DNA of 64,000 bases from the NCBI GenBank assembly GCA_035943995.1, contig DASZBS010000092.1:1-64000 (forward strand), in the 5' to 3' direction. Position numbers and translations under genes: made by a program. The notes under the pieces were generated by a model that was not told where the DNA came from, made no database searches, and saw only the letters and a list, made by a program, of their open reading frames with translations. This stretch comes from Vulcanimicrobium sp035943995. GTDB lineage: Bacteria; Vulcanimicrobiota; Vulcanimicrobiia; Vulcanimicrobiales; Vulcanimicrobiaceae. Positions 63,990 through 64,000 of the stretch are shown piece after piece (within the stretch, counting starts at the first letter, position 1; every line of letters starts with the position of its first letter).

Positions 63990-64000
63990 TCGCTCTTCCT

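Overview
The window is high-GC DNA (third codon positions almost always G or C) with tightly packed genes, many joined by 4-base ATGA or GTGA overlaps. Two large CBM9-plus-beta-barrel proteins, lipoproteins and signal peptides point to a diderm bacterium. The mix of housekeeping genes (eno, ndk, birA, acpS, nnr, ligA, uvrA, lemA) with secondary metabolism would fit a Candidatus Eremiobacterota (WPS-2)-like genome, but that placement is an inference and cannot be settled from this sequence alone.

1-13.1 kb, minus strand: a nonribosomal peptide operon. Its order is a single-domain HPPD/hydroxymandelate-synthase-like VOC protein, an HpgT-like aminotransferase, NRPS1 (A-T-C-A-T) and NRPS2 (docking-C-A-T-C-A..., leaving the window at base 1). 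NRPS1 adenylation pockets read as serine-like. The two NRPS2 pockets share the first six signature positions of the known 4-hydroxyphenylglycine code. The two tailoring enzymes belong to the hydroxyphenylglycine pathway families, so the cluster probably makes and uses an arylglycine. A 0.55-kb AT-richer gap with a repeated promoter-proximal motif precedes it.

13.7-21.5 kb: tRNA-Val, MATE and MFS transporters, a CBM9/DUF5916-type surface protein, a small membrane protein and a LemA/YgcG/TPM operon.

21.5-26.2 kb, minus strand: tRNA-Glu, tRNA-Met and the most unusual locus in the window. It encodes a 281-residue Cys/Thr/Pro protein built from TPxC motifs, followed by an APH-fold kinase, a HopA1-domain protein and a zinc-type LanC cyclase. 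Kinase plus HopA1 is the dehydration machinery of class V lanthipeptides. Here it is combined with a canonical LanC and a very large, leaderless-looking substrate in which 23 of 35 cysteines have Ser/Thr three residues upstream. The lanC stop codon lies inside the tRNA-Met gene.

26.3-35.5 kb: eno, ndk, birA, DUF3343, a split chemoreceptor (sensor and signalling halves as two overlapping genes), archaemetzincin, acpS, nnr and a Uma2 nuclease-like gene. 35.5-49.9 kb: two unknown proteins, ligA, a lipoprotein, a glyoxalase-like protein, a Tat-exported protein, an ICL/PEPM enzyme, an exported protein, uvrA, small membrane proteins, a HAD hydrolase and a large lipoprotein with a strong terminator. 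50-64 kb: a GH38 alpha-mannosidase, an alpha/beta hydrolase with an MBL-like/cupin fusion and an EamA transporter, an LD-carboxypeptidase, a second CBM9/DUF5916-type protein, and a hydantoinase/oxoprolinase A-B operon with a DUF1445 protein, preceded by an internally deleted PIN gene. Three copies of a REP-like palindrome lie between genes.
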